A stretch of DNA of 64,000 nucleotides from Eutreptiella sp. 'Long Island Sound 2002' (GCA_964036045.1 OZ038379.1:110919611-110983610), one strand, 5' to 3'; positions 49,364 to 61,600 are shown, counted from the first letter of the stretch. Translations and numbers: made by a program. Notes: generated by a model not told the origin, from the letters alone.

Positions 49364-52095
49364 CACACACACACACAAAATAGGGTAAAAACTACATAAA
49401 TACGGGCTAAAACATGCTGTACATAGCTTGAATGGTCATTTTAGGTGATCACCGCATCAAAAAAATTGCTTAAGTAATTTCGAAAACTTCCATTTTTGTG
49501 AGCTGCGTAGGGTGAAAAACTGCATAAGGACGATATGTACCCATCCCTTGGGAGACCCCCCCTCCACCCACCCGAACCTAATACCCAAATAGGGTGGAAA
49601 CCATGTAAATACGGCCTAAAACATGCTTTACATAGTTTGGATGGTCATTTCAGGTGGTCACAATATCAAAAAAACAAGATTCGAAAAATTCGATTTGTGA
49701 GCTGTATAGGCTAAAAAACTGCATTAGCAGGTTGTGTACCAATCCCTTGGGACCCCCCCCCCCCCCGGACTTAAGACCCGAATAGGGTGAAAAACACGTA
49801 AATACGGCCTAAAACATGCTTTACATACCTTGAATGGTCATTTTAGGTGATCAGAATATCATGAAAACAAGTTTCGAAAACTTCCATTTTTGAGCTGCCT
49901 GAGGTGAAAAATTGCATAAGCACGTTGTGTACCAATCCCTTGGAAGCCCCCCCCCCCACCCCGGACCTAATACGCAAATAGGGAGAAAAACACGTAAATA
50001 CGGCCTAAAACACGCTTTACATAGCTTGGATGTTCCTGTTAGGTGATCAAAATATCAAAAAAAAAACAAGTTTCAAAAACTTCGATTTTTGAGCTTCCCA
50101 CGGTGAAAAACTGCATAAGCAGGTTGTGTACCAATCCCTTGGGTGCCCCCCCCCCCCCCCCCGTGCGGCCAATACCCAAAAAGGGTGAAAATCATGTAAA
50201 TACGGCCTAAAACATGCTTTACTTACCTTGGATGGTCATATTGTGTAGTCAGAATATCAAAAAAATAAGGTTTAGAAACTTCGATTTTTGAGCTGTCCAG
50301 AGTGAAAAACTGCATAAGCAGGTTGTGTACCAATCCCTTGGGAGCCACCCCCCCCCCCACCCCACCCAATACCCAAATAGGGTGAAAAATACGTAAATAC
50401 GGCCTGAAACATGCTTTGCATAGCTTGGATAATCATTTTAGGTGATCACAATATCAAAAAAACAAGTTTCGAAAACTTCTATTTTTGAGCTGTCCAAGGT
50501 GAAAAACTGCATAAGCAGGTTGTGTACCAATCCCTTGGGAGCCCCCCCCCCCCCCCCAACCCCACCCAATACCCAAATAGGGTGAAAAATACGTAAATAC
50601 GGCCTGAAACATGCTTTGCATAGCTTGGATAATCATTTTAGGTGATCACAATATCAAAAAAACAAGTTTCGAAAACTTCTATTTCTGAGCTGTCCAGGGT
50701 GAAAAACTGCATAAGCAGGTTGTGTACCAATCCCTTGGGAGCCCCCCCGCCCCCCGGCCAATACCCAAATAGGGTGAAAAATACGTAAATACGGCCTAAA
50801 ACATGCTTTACATAGCTTGGGTGGTCATTTTAGGTGAAGATAATATCAAAAAAACAAGTTTCGAAAACTTCGATTTTTGAGCTGTCCAGAGTGAAAAACT
50901 GCATAAGCAGGTTGTGTACCAATCCCTTGGACGCCCCCCCCCCCCCCACCCAATACCCAAATAGGGTGAAAAATATGTCAATACGGCTTGAAACATGTTT
51001 TATATAGCTTGGATAGTCATTTCAGGTGATCAGAATATCAAAAAAATAAGTTTCCAAAAATTCGATTTTTGAGCTGTCCAGAGTGAAAAGCTGCATAAGC
51101 AGGTTGTGTACCAATCCCTTGGGAGCCACCCCCCCCCCCCCACCCCACCCAATACCCCAATAGGGTGAAAAATACGTAAATACGGCCTGAAACATGCTTT
51201 GCATAGCTTGGATAATCATTTTAGGTGATCACAATATCAAAAAAACAAGTTTCGAAAACTTCTATTTTTGAGCTGTCCAAGGTGAAAAGCTGCATAAGCA
51301 GGTTGTGTACCAATCCCTTGGGTGCCCCCCCCCCCCCCCCCCCACCCAATACCCAAATAGGGTGAAAAATACGTAAATACGGCCTGAAACATGCTTTGCA
51401 TAGCTTGGATAATCATTTTAGGTGATCACAATATCAAAAAAACAAGTTTCGAAAACTTCTATTTCTGAGCTGTCCAGGGTGAAAAGCTGCATAAGCAGGT
51501 TGTGTACCAATCCCTTGGGAGCCCCCCCCCCCCCCCCCCACCCCACCCAATACCCAAATAGGGTGAAAAATACGTAAATACGGCCTGAAACATGCTTTGC
51601 ATAGCTTGGATAATCATTTTAGGTGATCACAATATCAAAAAAACAAGTTTCGAAAACTTCTATTTCTGAGCTGTCCAGGGTGAAAAACTGCATAAGCAGG
51701 TTGTGTACCAATCCCTTGGGAGCCCCCCCGCCCCCCGGCCAATACCCAATTAGGGTGAAAAATACGTAAATACGGCCTAAAGCATGCTTTACATAGCTTG
51801 GATGGTCATTTTAGGTGAAGATAATATCAAAAAAACAAGTTTCGAAAACTTCGATTTTTGAGCTGTCCAGAGTGAAAAACTGCATAAGCAGGTTGTGTAC
51901 CAATCCCTTGGGAGCCCCCCCCCCCCCCCCCCCACCCAATACCCAAATAGGGTGAAAAATATGTCAATACGGCTTGAAACATGTTTTATATAGCTTGGAT
52001 AGTCATTTCAGGTGATCAGAATATCAAAAAAATAAGTTTCAAAAAATTCGATTTTTGATCTGTCCAGGGTGAAAAACTGCATGAGCATTCACTAG
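49364..52095 (+). repeat. ~197-bp tandem array with variable poly-C tract, about 13 units
   Basis: The marker GTTGTGTACCAATCCC recurs at intervals of about 190-204 bp from 49,519 to 51,881. Each unit combines an A/T-rich half (TACGGCCTAAAACATGC, ATATCAAAAAAACAAG, GAGCTGTCCAG, GTGAAAAACTGCATAAG) with a C-run of 6-20 followed by CACCCAATACCCAAATAGGG. Some consecutive units are nearly identical (around 50,400-50,700 and 51,350-51,700), indicating recent amplification. The first unit is the most diverged. No gene is present. Confidence 0.92.
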
Positions 52096-52723
52096 GCCAT
52101 TATTGGTGTAAACAGCCATTTCGCGTCTTTGGCACGGGTTGTGACCGGCCCTAAGCAAGGCTAGAGACTGCAAAAAACGTGCTTCTGTATCCTAGTAGGC
52201 AGATACTGTCACAACATCCTCACTAACACCCCTCAGAGTGGGCACCACGGGGTCACCGAGCTCGCCAAAACTGCCAACATAGCAAAAATGGCCAAAAAGT
52301 GCATAAACCGCATCAGCGCTCGTCCCACTCCGCCCCATACAAACCCCATAGAGTTGGGACCCGGAAACACTTTTTCGGCTCAAAATCGAAAAAAACCAAA
52401 AGATTCGTGATTTTCGACCCAAAAAAAGGGGGGTCATATTTTTCGACATTTTTGACCCCCCCCAACCCCCCCCCACCTCCCTGAAAACCTCAAAAAAGTG
52501 GGTTTCAAGTGGGGGGGGGTCGGGGGGGGGGGTGGACCAAAAACTCATTGGGGATGCGTTTATTGGACAAAATAATGATTTTACAAGGGGTTAAGCTAAC
52601 AATTCAACCCCTTGGGGTAGGGTACGCGAACAGGCCCAAAAAGGCCAAAATGGGGGGGTTATGTGGCGTTTTCCCCTATATACGCCTGCCTGGCTGTGAT
52701 CTAACAACCTCTGCGAGGTGATT
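52096..52723. other. Unclassified dispersed-repeat sequence
   Basis: Contains C-runs near 52,458 and G-runs at 52,511-52,533. A 118-codon minus-strand frame (52,548-52,192) has no motif and spans the G/C runs. The right end, ...GGGAGAGGGCTGTAGTAATA, mirrors the start of the neighbouring repeat. Confidence 0.45.
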
Positions 52724-52767
52724 AAGGGAGAGGGCTGTAGTAATATATTACTACACCCCTCTCCCCT
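52724..52767. repeat. Near-perfect inverted repeat at an element junction
   Basis: Two ~22-base arms meet at TAATATATTA, with one mismatch and one indel. The right arm is the terminus of the dispersed ~510-bp family. The left arm is an oppositely oriented relative. Confidence 0.75.
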
Positions 52768-53259
52768 TAAATCTAGCTAACAAGCAACAACAACAAGCAA
52801 CAAGCACTTCCCCTTTCCGTTTTGGCCATTGCTCCGCCTCATCGCTCCGGGCTCTATTCTACTCTAGGCATCCTAGAGCCTAGGTGGTGGCCTTGCCAAA
52901 TCCAAGTTTTGAGCCAAAAACTCACCGGTGGCGCCTCAGAGTGGGGGCGCGAAGGCGGGAGGCGCCCACTAAAAATTGCGCATTTTGTGCCCAAAACAGG
53001 CTTTTTTGGCCCAAAGCTGCACCGAACCCCACTCAAAACGGCCAAAGAGAGGGAAGCAATTGCTACACTCCCCGTGCCCCTCCATTGCCCCGTGACAAAG
53101 AGCCCTTTCTTGCGCTCTAGCTCCACGATATGTCCGAGAAACGGCCCAAAAATTGCAGAAAATGGCCTGAATGTGCGCTGTTTGTGTCAAACTAGCCCAA
53201 AACCAAGAACGGGCCGTATCTTGGGCTACGTGGCTCAAACTGAATTCCGAGGGCACCTA
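52746..53259 (-). repeat. Dispersed ~510-bp repeat family, copy 2
   Basis: Reverse-complement homologue of 48,811-49,318, with the extra terminus TTTAAGGGGAGAGGGGTGTAG (read on the minus strand) abutting ATAT. It adjoins the LINE-like 3' fragment starting near 53,275. Confidence 0.75.
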
Positions 53260-53274
53260 TTCCACCCGCAACCC

Positions 53275-53845
53275 CGCACTTTTTGTGGTTTCCAAGCCTC
53301 AGAATCGTCCAACAAGACGCCTAGACCCCCGTACTAGTGGTCACTTGGTGGAGCCGGAGGGCAGCCCGGCCCGCGCACGGTTGGGCCAACGGTGGGTCCA
53401 CCGGGGTCCCCGGGGCGAAAAAATGATTTTTTTCATAGCTGTTCCTAGACCATTTGGGATGCTCAAACAAGTATTTTTAGCCCGTTTTGAGCTCGTGGTG
53501 GCGCGTTTTGGCCCATGGAAAATCCCAAAATGCCTTGAAAATGGGTCGTTTTGGGACCAAAAATGGGTCAACAATGGGTCAAAAACGCGCTTTTCCAAAT
53601 GTGATCGTTGACCATTTGGGATGCTCAACCAAGTGTCTTTAGCCCACTTTGAGCCCATTGGGACGGGTTTTGGCCAATGGAAAATCCTAATATGCCTTGA
53701 AAATGGGCCGTTTTGGGACCAAAAATGGGTCAAAAATGGGTCAAAAACGCATTTTTCCAAAAGTGACCCTCGACCATTGGGGTTGCACAAACAAGTGTTT
53801 TGCGCCCATTTTGAGCCCGTTTTGACCAAGTATAGCTCCTTCCGC
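53275..53845 (+). repeat. LINE-like 3' end, copy 2 (5'-truncated)
   Basis: Matches 38,547-38,955, including the last codons of the retroelement ORF. It holds three ~161-bp units (starting near 53,443, 53,604 and 53,765) against about 1.5 in copy 1. Having only the 3' end is typical of truncated LINE insertions. Confidence 0.7.
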
Positions 53846-53951
53846 CACGTGTATGCACCAAGTTGTACCCTTCGCGCGTACCTTAGAGCGGTATGGTGGA
53901 GCCACCTAGAGTTGCGGAGAGGGGTGTAGATTAGAGGATATATATGGGCGT

Positions 53952-54795
53952 TTTCACGGGGGGGGGGGGGTCAAAAGCGTCCACTAACTGAGGTTTTTTT
54001 GCGATGGCGTGTAATTTCTAGGAATATGGTGTTCCGTAGGTAGGGGTACGTTGTACCTTTTCAGAACGTCATCGAAAAGGGGTTTTCGGAGATGTATGGG
54101 TTGAGGGGGGATAGGGGACCAAGTTCTTGAGAACGGGACTGTCCGGGACCTTTTAAGACGTTGGTGGTTTCAGCAGGTCTACGCAGGGTTCTGCTGCCCT
54201 GTTTTGGCGTGCCATGCATTGTCGGTTGATTTTACGGAGCATGGTGTTCCGGGAGGGGGGGTGTATTGTACCTTTTCGGAACAGTCTTGCCAAGGGCTTT
54301 TCAGAGATGTATGGGTGGGGTAGGTAGGGGACGATATTCTTGAGAACTGGGGCCGGGATGGTCGCGGGTTGTGTCGCGTTTGGATTTGTCAATCTCTAGG
54401 CACCAAGAACATGCAACAAAGACAAAAAAAGGCCAGAATGGCCGCAACATACCATTAGACCGCAACCCAAAACCTCGAAAAATGGATTCCCCACCCCCAA
54501 AATATGGGGGGCAGGGTGCCTAACCCCCCAAAAACCATGAAAAGGCGGTGCTAGTGACGCGGATATTGCAATTTTGTCCCCTGCGACTAGTCCTGGCACC
54601 AACAACCGAAAATAGCGGAAGTTTTAACAAAATTCAAAATTTTCTCGAACATATCGTCAAACCATGAGCTGAAACCTTCACACATGAATTGGGCAACCTC
54701 AAAATTGGGGGGATACCTCAACACCCCACAACTTCCACAAAAACCATGCGCGAAAAATTAGTGGACGTTTCTAGGGGGTTTTGACCCCCCCCGTG

Positions 54796-54798
<3 letters not shown>
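53952..54798. mobile_element. ~850-bp element with inverted ends, non-autonomous
   Basis: The left end reads TTTCACGGGG...GGTCAAAAGCGTCCACTAA (53,952-53,986), and the right end gives the same order on the minus strand (54,798-54,758), with a ~10-base insertion between TCAAAA and CGTCCACTAA. TA-rich sequence lies outside both ends (ATATATAT before 53,946; (TA)n from 54,798). Inside are two diverged ~216-bp tandem units (TGGTGTTCCG at 54,025 and 54,241) and no gene, as for a MITE-like element. The superfamily is unknown. Confidence 0.5.
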
Positions 54799-54830
<32 letters not shown>

Positions 54831-54836
54831 CATATA

Positions 54837-54897
<61 letters not shown>

Positions 54898-54918
54898 GTC
54901 ATAGTCATAGTCATAACC
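54798..54918. repeat. (TA)n microsatellite with (AGTCAT)3 tail
   Basis: About 100 bp of TA dinucleotides with few interruptions, followed by three AGTCAT units. Confidence 0.95.
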
Positions 54919-56290
54919 ACTTATCATGCCGTCTACTGGAGTTACCGGGCATCTCGCGCCGACAGGTGGTTCCTGCCTCGCTCGATCCCGTGGGTCCCAG
55001 GGCTGCCTGAGGTAGCCCACAGCATGACGGAGGACCCAGAGGACCGGGGATACCGGTCAACCAGGCTTTGGGGGCAGTGGCAACTGCAAAGCGTTAGCAT
55101 TAGCAACGGCGACGGACGCTGGCCCGTTTGTTCGCCGGGGGTAAGGGGCAAGGCAAAGCAGCGCAGCAGCATCGCAACAAGCAGAAAGCAAGGGCATCTC
55201 TGTCCGTCGCAAAGCGGCAACCAAGGAACAAAGCAGCACGCATGCGGCGAAGCGAGAGCTGACCCTCCGTCGTTCGCGTACCCCCGCCACCGTGGAGACA
55301 TCCATCACTCATGACCCCATGGAATCCATTGCCGTCTGCGACCTCGAGACTGCCCACCACCCTGACTCCACGTATCCCTCTGCCAGCACGCAATAGCCCG
55401 CATGTGCATAGCCAGGATTTCTTGGGAGGCTCCAGCCTAGCCTGGCCCTCAGCTTTCATCGCCCCCATGTCCCCACAATGTACGCCACCGTCCCACCGCA
55501 CCAGTCCCCTAGTATAGTACAGAAACACGGTATCAATTCCACGTCCCCGTGGCCCTGTGCTGCCCCCACACCCCTGATATTACCATGCTGGCACCCCATG
55601 TCAGGGGCCAGCGCCCAATCTGCGTCGAGGTAACCACTTGCCCACATATAATATATCTTGAGGGTCTACAGGGGGGGACGCCGGCCGCTACGCGACGGGA
55701 GTGCGCAACTCGTGAATATCGCTCGCTGGGATTCGGGCTGGTGGGTGCCGTAGCTTGGTTATCGACCCCCTGTAGGGGTACCCACCAGAGGCTCGCCCCG
55801 GGCTGTGGTAACCAGGTGCACCTCATCTGGCCCACATACAATGCCCTGGCGCCTACCCTTGACCCTTACCTGCACTGATTGGCCAGCTTCCCGTGGTTGC
55901 GCCTCTTCCGCCACAGCAGCGGCCAGGCCGCAGGTTCGGCCCCCACCGACGACGTGGCGAGCCTACTTATAGCATTGGCCCGCGCGTCACCCCCCGGACC
56001 ACTCAGCATGCCGCTCCTCTGCCCTCCTCGCCTCTAGCCGACCGGACTGGCGCCCCCCAGGGGTAAGCCGTTACAGTGGTGAGGCGACTGCATACTCTTC
56101 GCTACGACGACGCGCAGTACCGCCGTTGCCACGCCGACGCCACCTGCTAGCCGCCACGACACGCACTACCGCAACCACAAGGTCATGGTCAGAGGTTGGA
56201 CTATGTACATGCCCGCAAGCACGGTCCCTCTAGTTTGTTAACGGGGCCAGGGGATGCCCCCGCGCTCCCCCTGAGTTGTTAGAGGGGTCA
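54919..56290. other. No confident gene
   Basis: Open frames of 60-142 codons overlap on both strands without conserved motifs. One plus-strand frame, 55,549-55,878, ends in fairly ordinary protein-like sequence (HLIWPTYNALAPTLDPYLH), but nothing supports a function. Confidence 0.4.
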
Positions 56291-56600
56291 GGGGGACACC
56301 CCAGTACCGCATGCATCCCCGTGCTCCCCCACTGTACGGTTCCCCAGTACCGCCGCGTTCCCCCACCGTACGGACCCCAGTACCGCCGCGTACCCCCACC
56401 ATACGGTCCCCAGTACCGCCGCGTATACCCCCACGATGCCAGTACACCGTCATCTGGAACTTCCCCGCTGCTCCCCCACTGTACGGTTCCCCAGTAACGC
56501 CGCGTACCCCCACCGTACGGATCCCAGAGCCGCCGCGTTTACCCCCAAGACTCCAGTACGCCGCCACCTGGAACTCCACGTGCCCCCCGTGAGCGCTCCT
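56291..56600 (+). repeat. 27-bp tandem repeat within a ~140-bp repeat
   Basis: Units of CCCCAGTACCGCCGCGT plus a CCCCACCGTACGG-like stretch recur about every 27 bp. A longer segment beginning CCCCCACTGTACGGTTCC recurs about 148 bp later. In one plus-strand frame the unit encodes a PPYGPQYRRV-like repeat, but the frame does not persist. Confidence 0.7.
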
Positions 56601-57004
56601 CCCATGCTGCCGCATCTTCTCCACGACGCCCGCCATACTGTCCCCCTGACGACCCCACTGTCATATCCTTCACGCACACACCTCCGCCCCGTCGCCGCTC
56701 CCGGGGCCTGCAGGGCTGACCCCGCAACCCCGTGTAACACTCCCAGGGGGCGCCGCAACGCTGTAACCCCCATACAACTCCGTGCACCCCCGGTGTATCC
56801 CGAGCAACCACGCTCAACACTGCCGTAGCCGGGCCGCCAGTAGAGACCCCGGTGCCATGGGAATACCCTACAGGGGTTTGGGCCTTATTACCCTGGTCGG
56901 GACGACCCATGACACCTCACTGTTGTATGCGGCGACCCGGGGCAGGCGGGTGAAGCATCCCTGTCCGACCCTCATGCACGGGGGCAGTACGGCTCACTAT
57001 CAGG

Positions 57005-57005
<1 letters not shown>
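56601..57005. other. No confident gene
   Basis: Mixed sequence; the plus-strand frame from 56,782 is open only because it runs into the (TA)n tract. Confidence 0.45.
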
Positions 57006-57038
<33 letters not shown>

Positions 57039-57221
57039 AAACTTGGATTTGGCAAGGCCACCACCTAGGCTCCAAGGATGGCTACATGGGCAAATGATCC
57101 GAAGCGTTGGGACGGAGCAATGGCCAAAACGGCAAGGAGACGTGTTGTTGCTTGTTGTTGCTTGTTGCTTGTTGTTGCTTGTTGTTAGCTAAATTTAAGG
57201 GGAGAGGGGTGTAGTAATATG

Positions 57222-57256
<35 letters not shown>

Positions 57257-57269
57257 GTATATATATATG

Positions 57270-57302
<33 letters not shown>

Positions 57303-57395
57303 GTATATATATATATGTATATATATATGTATATATATATGTATATATGTATATATGTATATATGTATATATATATATGTATACATATATATATG

Positions 57396-57429
<34 letters not shown>
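57006..57429. repeat. (TA)n tract interrupted by a repeat insertion
   Basis: TA repeats occupy 57,006-57,036 and, as GTATATATAT variants, about 57,218-57,429, ending in (TTG)n at about 57,429-57,446. The 181-bp segment between them is copy 3 of the ~510-bp family. Confidence 0.9.
57037..57217 (+). mobile_element. Dispersed ~510-bp repeat family, copy 3 (5'-truncated)
   Basis: Starts abruptly at CAAAACTTGGATTTGGC and runs to the complete terminus GGGGTGTAGTAAT. (TA)n lies immediately on both sides, so the copy appears to have inserted into a TA microsatellite. Confidence 0.72.
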
Positions 57430-57430
<1 letters not shown>

Positions 57431-57446
57431 TTGTTGTTGTTGTTGA

Positions 57447-58661
57447 AGGAGCACGTGCCGGCGGGAGAAATTGCCAGACACGCTCTCCCTGGGCAGGGCG
57501 CAAGGGAGCAGTCGGCCGGCGTCACGCTGGCCGGGCGTGTGCCGACGACGACCGAGGGGGGGGGGGGGGGCGCCGTGGAGTGGAGGGGGGGGGGGTGTGT
57601 GTGCGTGGAGGAGGGTGTGGCTACCTGGGGGCGCGCGTCGCTGTGAGAGGGACCACCTGCCCATGCGACCCTGGTTCCCTCCCCCGCCGTGGGGGGAGGG
57701 CGTGCGCACCTGTGCGAAACGGAGGCGGGATGGGGGGCGGGGTGGAGGGACCACCTGTCCGGGGACCTGCGGGGCCCCGGTTCCCCTCGCTTCCAGCCGC
57801 CACTCCCCCGCTACAGGGGAGGGGGCTACGTCCTGTGCGGAGGTGGAGTAAGGGGGGTGGAGGGGGCGGGGACTATGTATGGTCTATCCCCTGGTGCCCG
57901 TCCCTGTGTCCCGTGTGCGGGAGGCCGCGCGGCACGGCCGGCGGGGGGGCTCAGGCCTGGGCCGGGCGCGTGGGTAGCGGCGGGCGGCCGAGGCGGAGGC
58001 GGCGCCATGCGGGTGCGGGGCCCGTGGCGGTCGCGGGGCGGTGTGGGCGGACCGGCCGGCGGCCAGCGGTGGCCCTGAGAGCCCCACTCCATGGGGTCGG
58101 CGGGCGCGCCGGGGGCACGCGCGCCGCGCTGGCCTGGCCGTGGGGGGCGCGTGTGCAAGGGCGTCGGCGCGCCCGTTGCGGGCCCCACTGCGGGCCGCGG
58201 GACCAGCGGCTAGCTGGAAGCGTGGCCTGGGGGCCGAGGCCTGGGCCGGGCGCGTGGGTAGCGGCGGGCGGCCGAGGCGGTGGCGGCGCCATGCGGGTGC
58301 GGGGCCCGTGGCGGCCGCGGGGCGGCGCCGGCGGACCGGCCGGTGGTCGGCGGCGGCCCTGAGAGCCCCACTCCATGGGGTCGGCGTACACGTTGGGGGG
58401 GGGGGGGGGCTGTGGGCTGGGGGGTGTGTGCGCGCGCGAGGGGGACGGGGGTGCAGTGAGCTCAGCCGCGGAGCGTCACCGTGCGGCCGACCGGGCGGAG
58501 GAGCGGCCGGGGGTGGCCAAAGTTGGGCGGGGAGCCCGGGGCGCTCGAGGTGTCGGCGGGGCCGCGGTCGGCGGTGGGGCCCGCACCCCGCTCAGCGGGG
58601 ACGAATCCCGCCGAGCATCATCCACGGGGGCGAATCCTGGTGGAGGCGGGGGGGGGGGGGG
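57447..58661. repeat. GC-rich region with a 283-bp-spaced duplication
   Basis: 57,953-58,103 recurs at 58,237-58,386 with about 95% identity by eye (GGCCTGGGCCGGGCGCGTGG through CACTCCATGGGGTCGG). G-runs of 9-14 occur at about 57,558, 57,587, 58,396 and 58,648. Long open frames on both strands reflect the lack of A/T rather than genes. Confidence 0.65.
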
Positions 58662-61600
58662 CGCGCATGGGCGCGGCATGGGGCTGCGCAGGGGCGCAGT
58701 AGCGTGGGGTCGCGCAGGGGCGCAGCGTGGGGCTGCGCAGCGGCGCAGCGCGGGGCTGAGCAGGGGCGCAGCGTGGGGCTGCGCGGGGGCGCAGTAGTGT
58801 GGGGCTGCGCAGGGGCGCAGCCCGGGGCCGCGCACGGGCGCGGCATGGGGCTGCGCAGGGGTGCAGTATCGTGGGGATGCGCAGGGGCGCAGCGTGGGGC
58901 TGCGCAGGGGTGCAGCGCGGGGCTGAGCAGGGGCGCAGCGTGGGGCTGAGCAGGGGCGTAACGTGGGGCTGCGCAGGGGCGCAGTAGTGCGGGGCTGCGC
59001 AGGGGCGCAGCGTGGGGCTGCGCAGCGGCGCAGCGCGGGGCTGAGCAGGGGCGCAGCGTGGGGCTGCGCAGGGGCGCAGTAGTTTGGGGCTGCGCAGGGG
59101 CGCAGTAGTGTGGGGCTGCGCAGGGGCGTAGCGCGGGGCCGCGCTTGGGCGCGGCGTGGGGCTGCGCAGGGGTGCAGTAGCGTGGGGCTGCGCAGGGGCG
59201 CAGCATGGGGTTGCGCAGGGGCGCACCGCGGGGCTGAGCAGGGGCGCAGCGTGGGGCTGCGCAGGGGCGCAGTAGTGTGGGGCTGCGCAGGGGCGCAGCG
59301 TGGGGCTGGGCAGGGGCGCAGCGTGGGGTCGCTCCGGAGTGCAGTGTGGGGCCGCGCATGGGCGCGGGATGGGGCCGCGCAGGGGCGCGGCGTGGGGCCG
59401 AGCAGGGGCGCAGCAGCGCTGGGCTGCGCCTGGGCGCAGCAGCGCTGGGCTGCGCAGGGGCGCAGCGTGGGGCTGCGCGGGGGCGCGGTGCAGGGTTGCG
59501 CAGGGGCGCAGCAGCGTGGGGCTGCGCAGGGGCGCAGCAGCGAGGGGCTGCGCCGGGGCGCGGCATGGGGCCTTGGAGGGGCGCAGCACCGTGGGGCTGC
59601 GCAGGGGCGCAGCGTGGGGCTGAGTAGGGGCGAATCGTGGGGCTGCGCAGGGGCGCAGTAGTGTGGGGCTGCGCAGGGGCGCAGCGTGGGGCTGGGCAGG
59701 GGCGCAGCGTGGGGTCGCGCCGGAGTGCAGCGTGGGGCCGCGCATGGGCGCGGCCTGGGGCCGCGCAGGGGCGCGGCGTGGGGCCGAGCAGGGGCGCAGC
59801 AGCGCTGGGCTACGCAGGGGCGCAGCGTGGGGCTGCGCGGGGGCGCGGTGCGGGGTTGCGCAGGGGCGCAGCAGCGTGGGGTTGCGCAGGGGCGGAGCAG
59901 CGTGGGGCTGCGCCGGGGCGCGGCATGGGGCCGTGAAGGGGCGCAGCAGCGTGGGGCTGCGTAGGGGCGCAGCGTGGGGCTGCATAGGGGCGTAAAGGTT
60001 TGGGGCGGCGCGGGGGCGTAGTAGTGCGGTGCTGCGCAGGGGCGCAGCGCGGGGTTGCGCAAGGGCGCCACAGCGTGGGGCTCGGCGGGGGCGTAGCACT
60101 GTGGGCGCAGCAACCTGGGGCTGCGCAGGGGCGCAGCAGCGTGGGGCTGCGCTGGAGGGTAGCTTGGGGCTGCGCAGGGGCGCAGCGGCGTGGGGATGCG
60201 CAGGGGAGCAGCGGCGTGTGGGGCTGTGCAGGGGCGTAGCAGCGTGGGGCTGGGCAGGGGCGTAGCAGCGTGGGCGCAGTAACCTGGGGCTGCGCAGGGG
60301 CGCAGCAGCGTGGGGCTTCGCTGGAGGGCAGCGCGGGGCTGCGCAGGGGCGCATCGGCGTGGGGCTGTGCAGGGGAGCAGCAACGTGGGCTGCGCAGGGG
60401 TGTAGCAACCAAGGCTGTGCAGGGGCGTAGTAGCGTGGGGTTGCGCAGGGGCGCGGCAGCCAGGGCTGTGCAGGGGCGCAGCAGCGGGGGCGCAGTAACC
60501 TGGGGCGGCGCACGGGCGCAGCAGCCTGGGGCTGCGCTGGAGGGCAGCGTGGGGCTGCGCAGGGGCGCAGCAGCGCGGGGCTGTGCGGGGGAGCAGCAGC
60601 GTGAGGCTGCGCTGGAGGGCAGCGTGGGGCTGCGCAGGGGCGCAGCAGCGCGGGGCTGTGCAGGGGAGCAGCAGCGTGGGCTGCGCTAGAGGGCAGCGTG
60701 GGGTTGCGCAGGGGCGCAGCAACCTGGGGCTAGGCAGGGGCTCAGTAGCGTGGGGCCGCGGAGGGGCGCGGCAGCCAGGGCTGTGCAGGGGAGCAGCAGC
60801 GTGAGGCTGCGCTGGAGGGCAGCGTGGGGCTGCGCAGGGGCGCAGCAGCGCGGGGCTGTGCAGGGGAGCAGCAGCGTGGGCTGCGCTAGAGGGCAGCGTG
60901 GGGTTGCGCAGGGGCGCAGCAACCTGGGGCTGGGCAAGGGCTCAGTAGCGTGGGGCCGCGCAGGGGCGCGGCAGCCAGGGCTGTGCAGGGGCGCAGCAGC
61001 GTGGGGCTGGGCAGGGGCGTGGCAGCCTGGGCGCAGCAACCTGGGGCGGCGCAGGGGCGCAGCAGCCTGGGGCTGCGCTGGAGGGCAGCGTGGGGCTGCG
61101 CAGGGGCGCAGCAGGGTGGTGCTGCGTAGGGGCGCAGCAGCCCGGGGCTGGGCAGGAGCGCAGTAGCGTGGGACTGCGCAGGGGCGCGGCAGCCAGGGCT
61201 GTGCAGGGGCGCAGCAGCGTGGGGCTGTGCAGGGGCATAGCAGCGTGGGCGCAGCAACCTGGGGCTGCGTAGGGGCGCAGCAGCGTGGGGCTGCGCTGGA
61301 GTGCAGCGTGGGGCTGCGCAGGGGCGCAGCAACGTGGGGCTGCGCTGGAGTGCAGCGTGGGGCTGCGCAGGGGTGCAGCAGCGTGGGGCTGCGCTGGACT
61401 GCAGCGTGGGGCTGCGTAGGGGCGCAGCAGCGTGGGGCTGCGCTGGAGCGCAGTGTGGGGCTGCGTAGGGGCGCAGCAGCGTGGGGCTGCGCCGGAGTGC
61501 AGCGTGGGGCTGCGCAGGGGCGCAGCAGCGTGGGGCTGCGCTGCAGTGCAGCGTGGGGCTGCGTAGGGGCGCAGCAGCGTGGGGCTGCGCTGGAGTGCAG

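Noticed and set aside
57219-58362. 357-codon frame starting in (TA)n (Tyr-Ile repeats)
   Set aside because: It joins a microsatellite to GC-rich sequence and is open by composition only.
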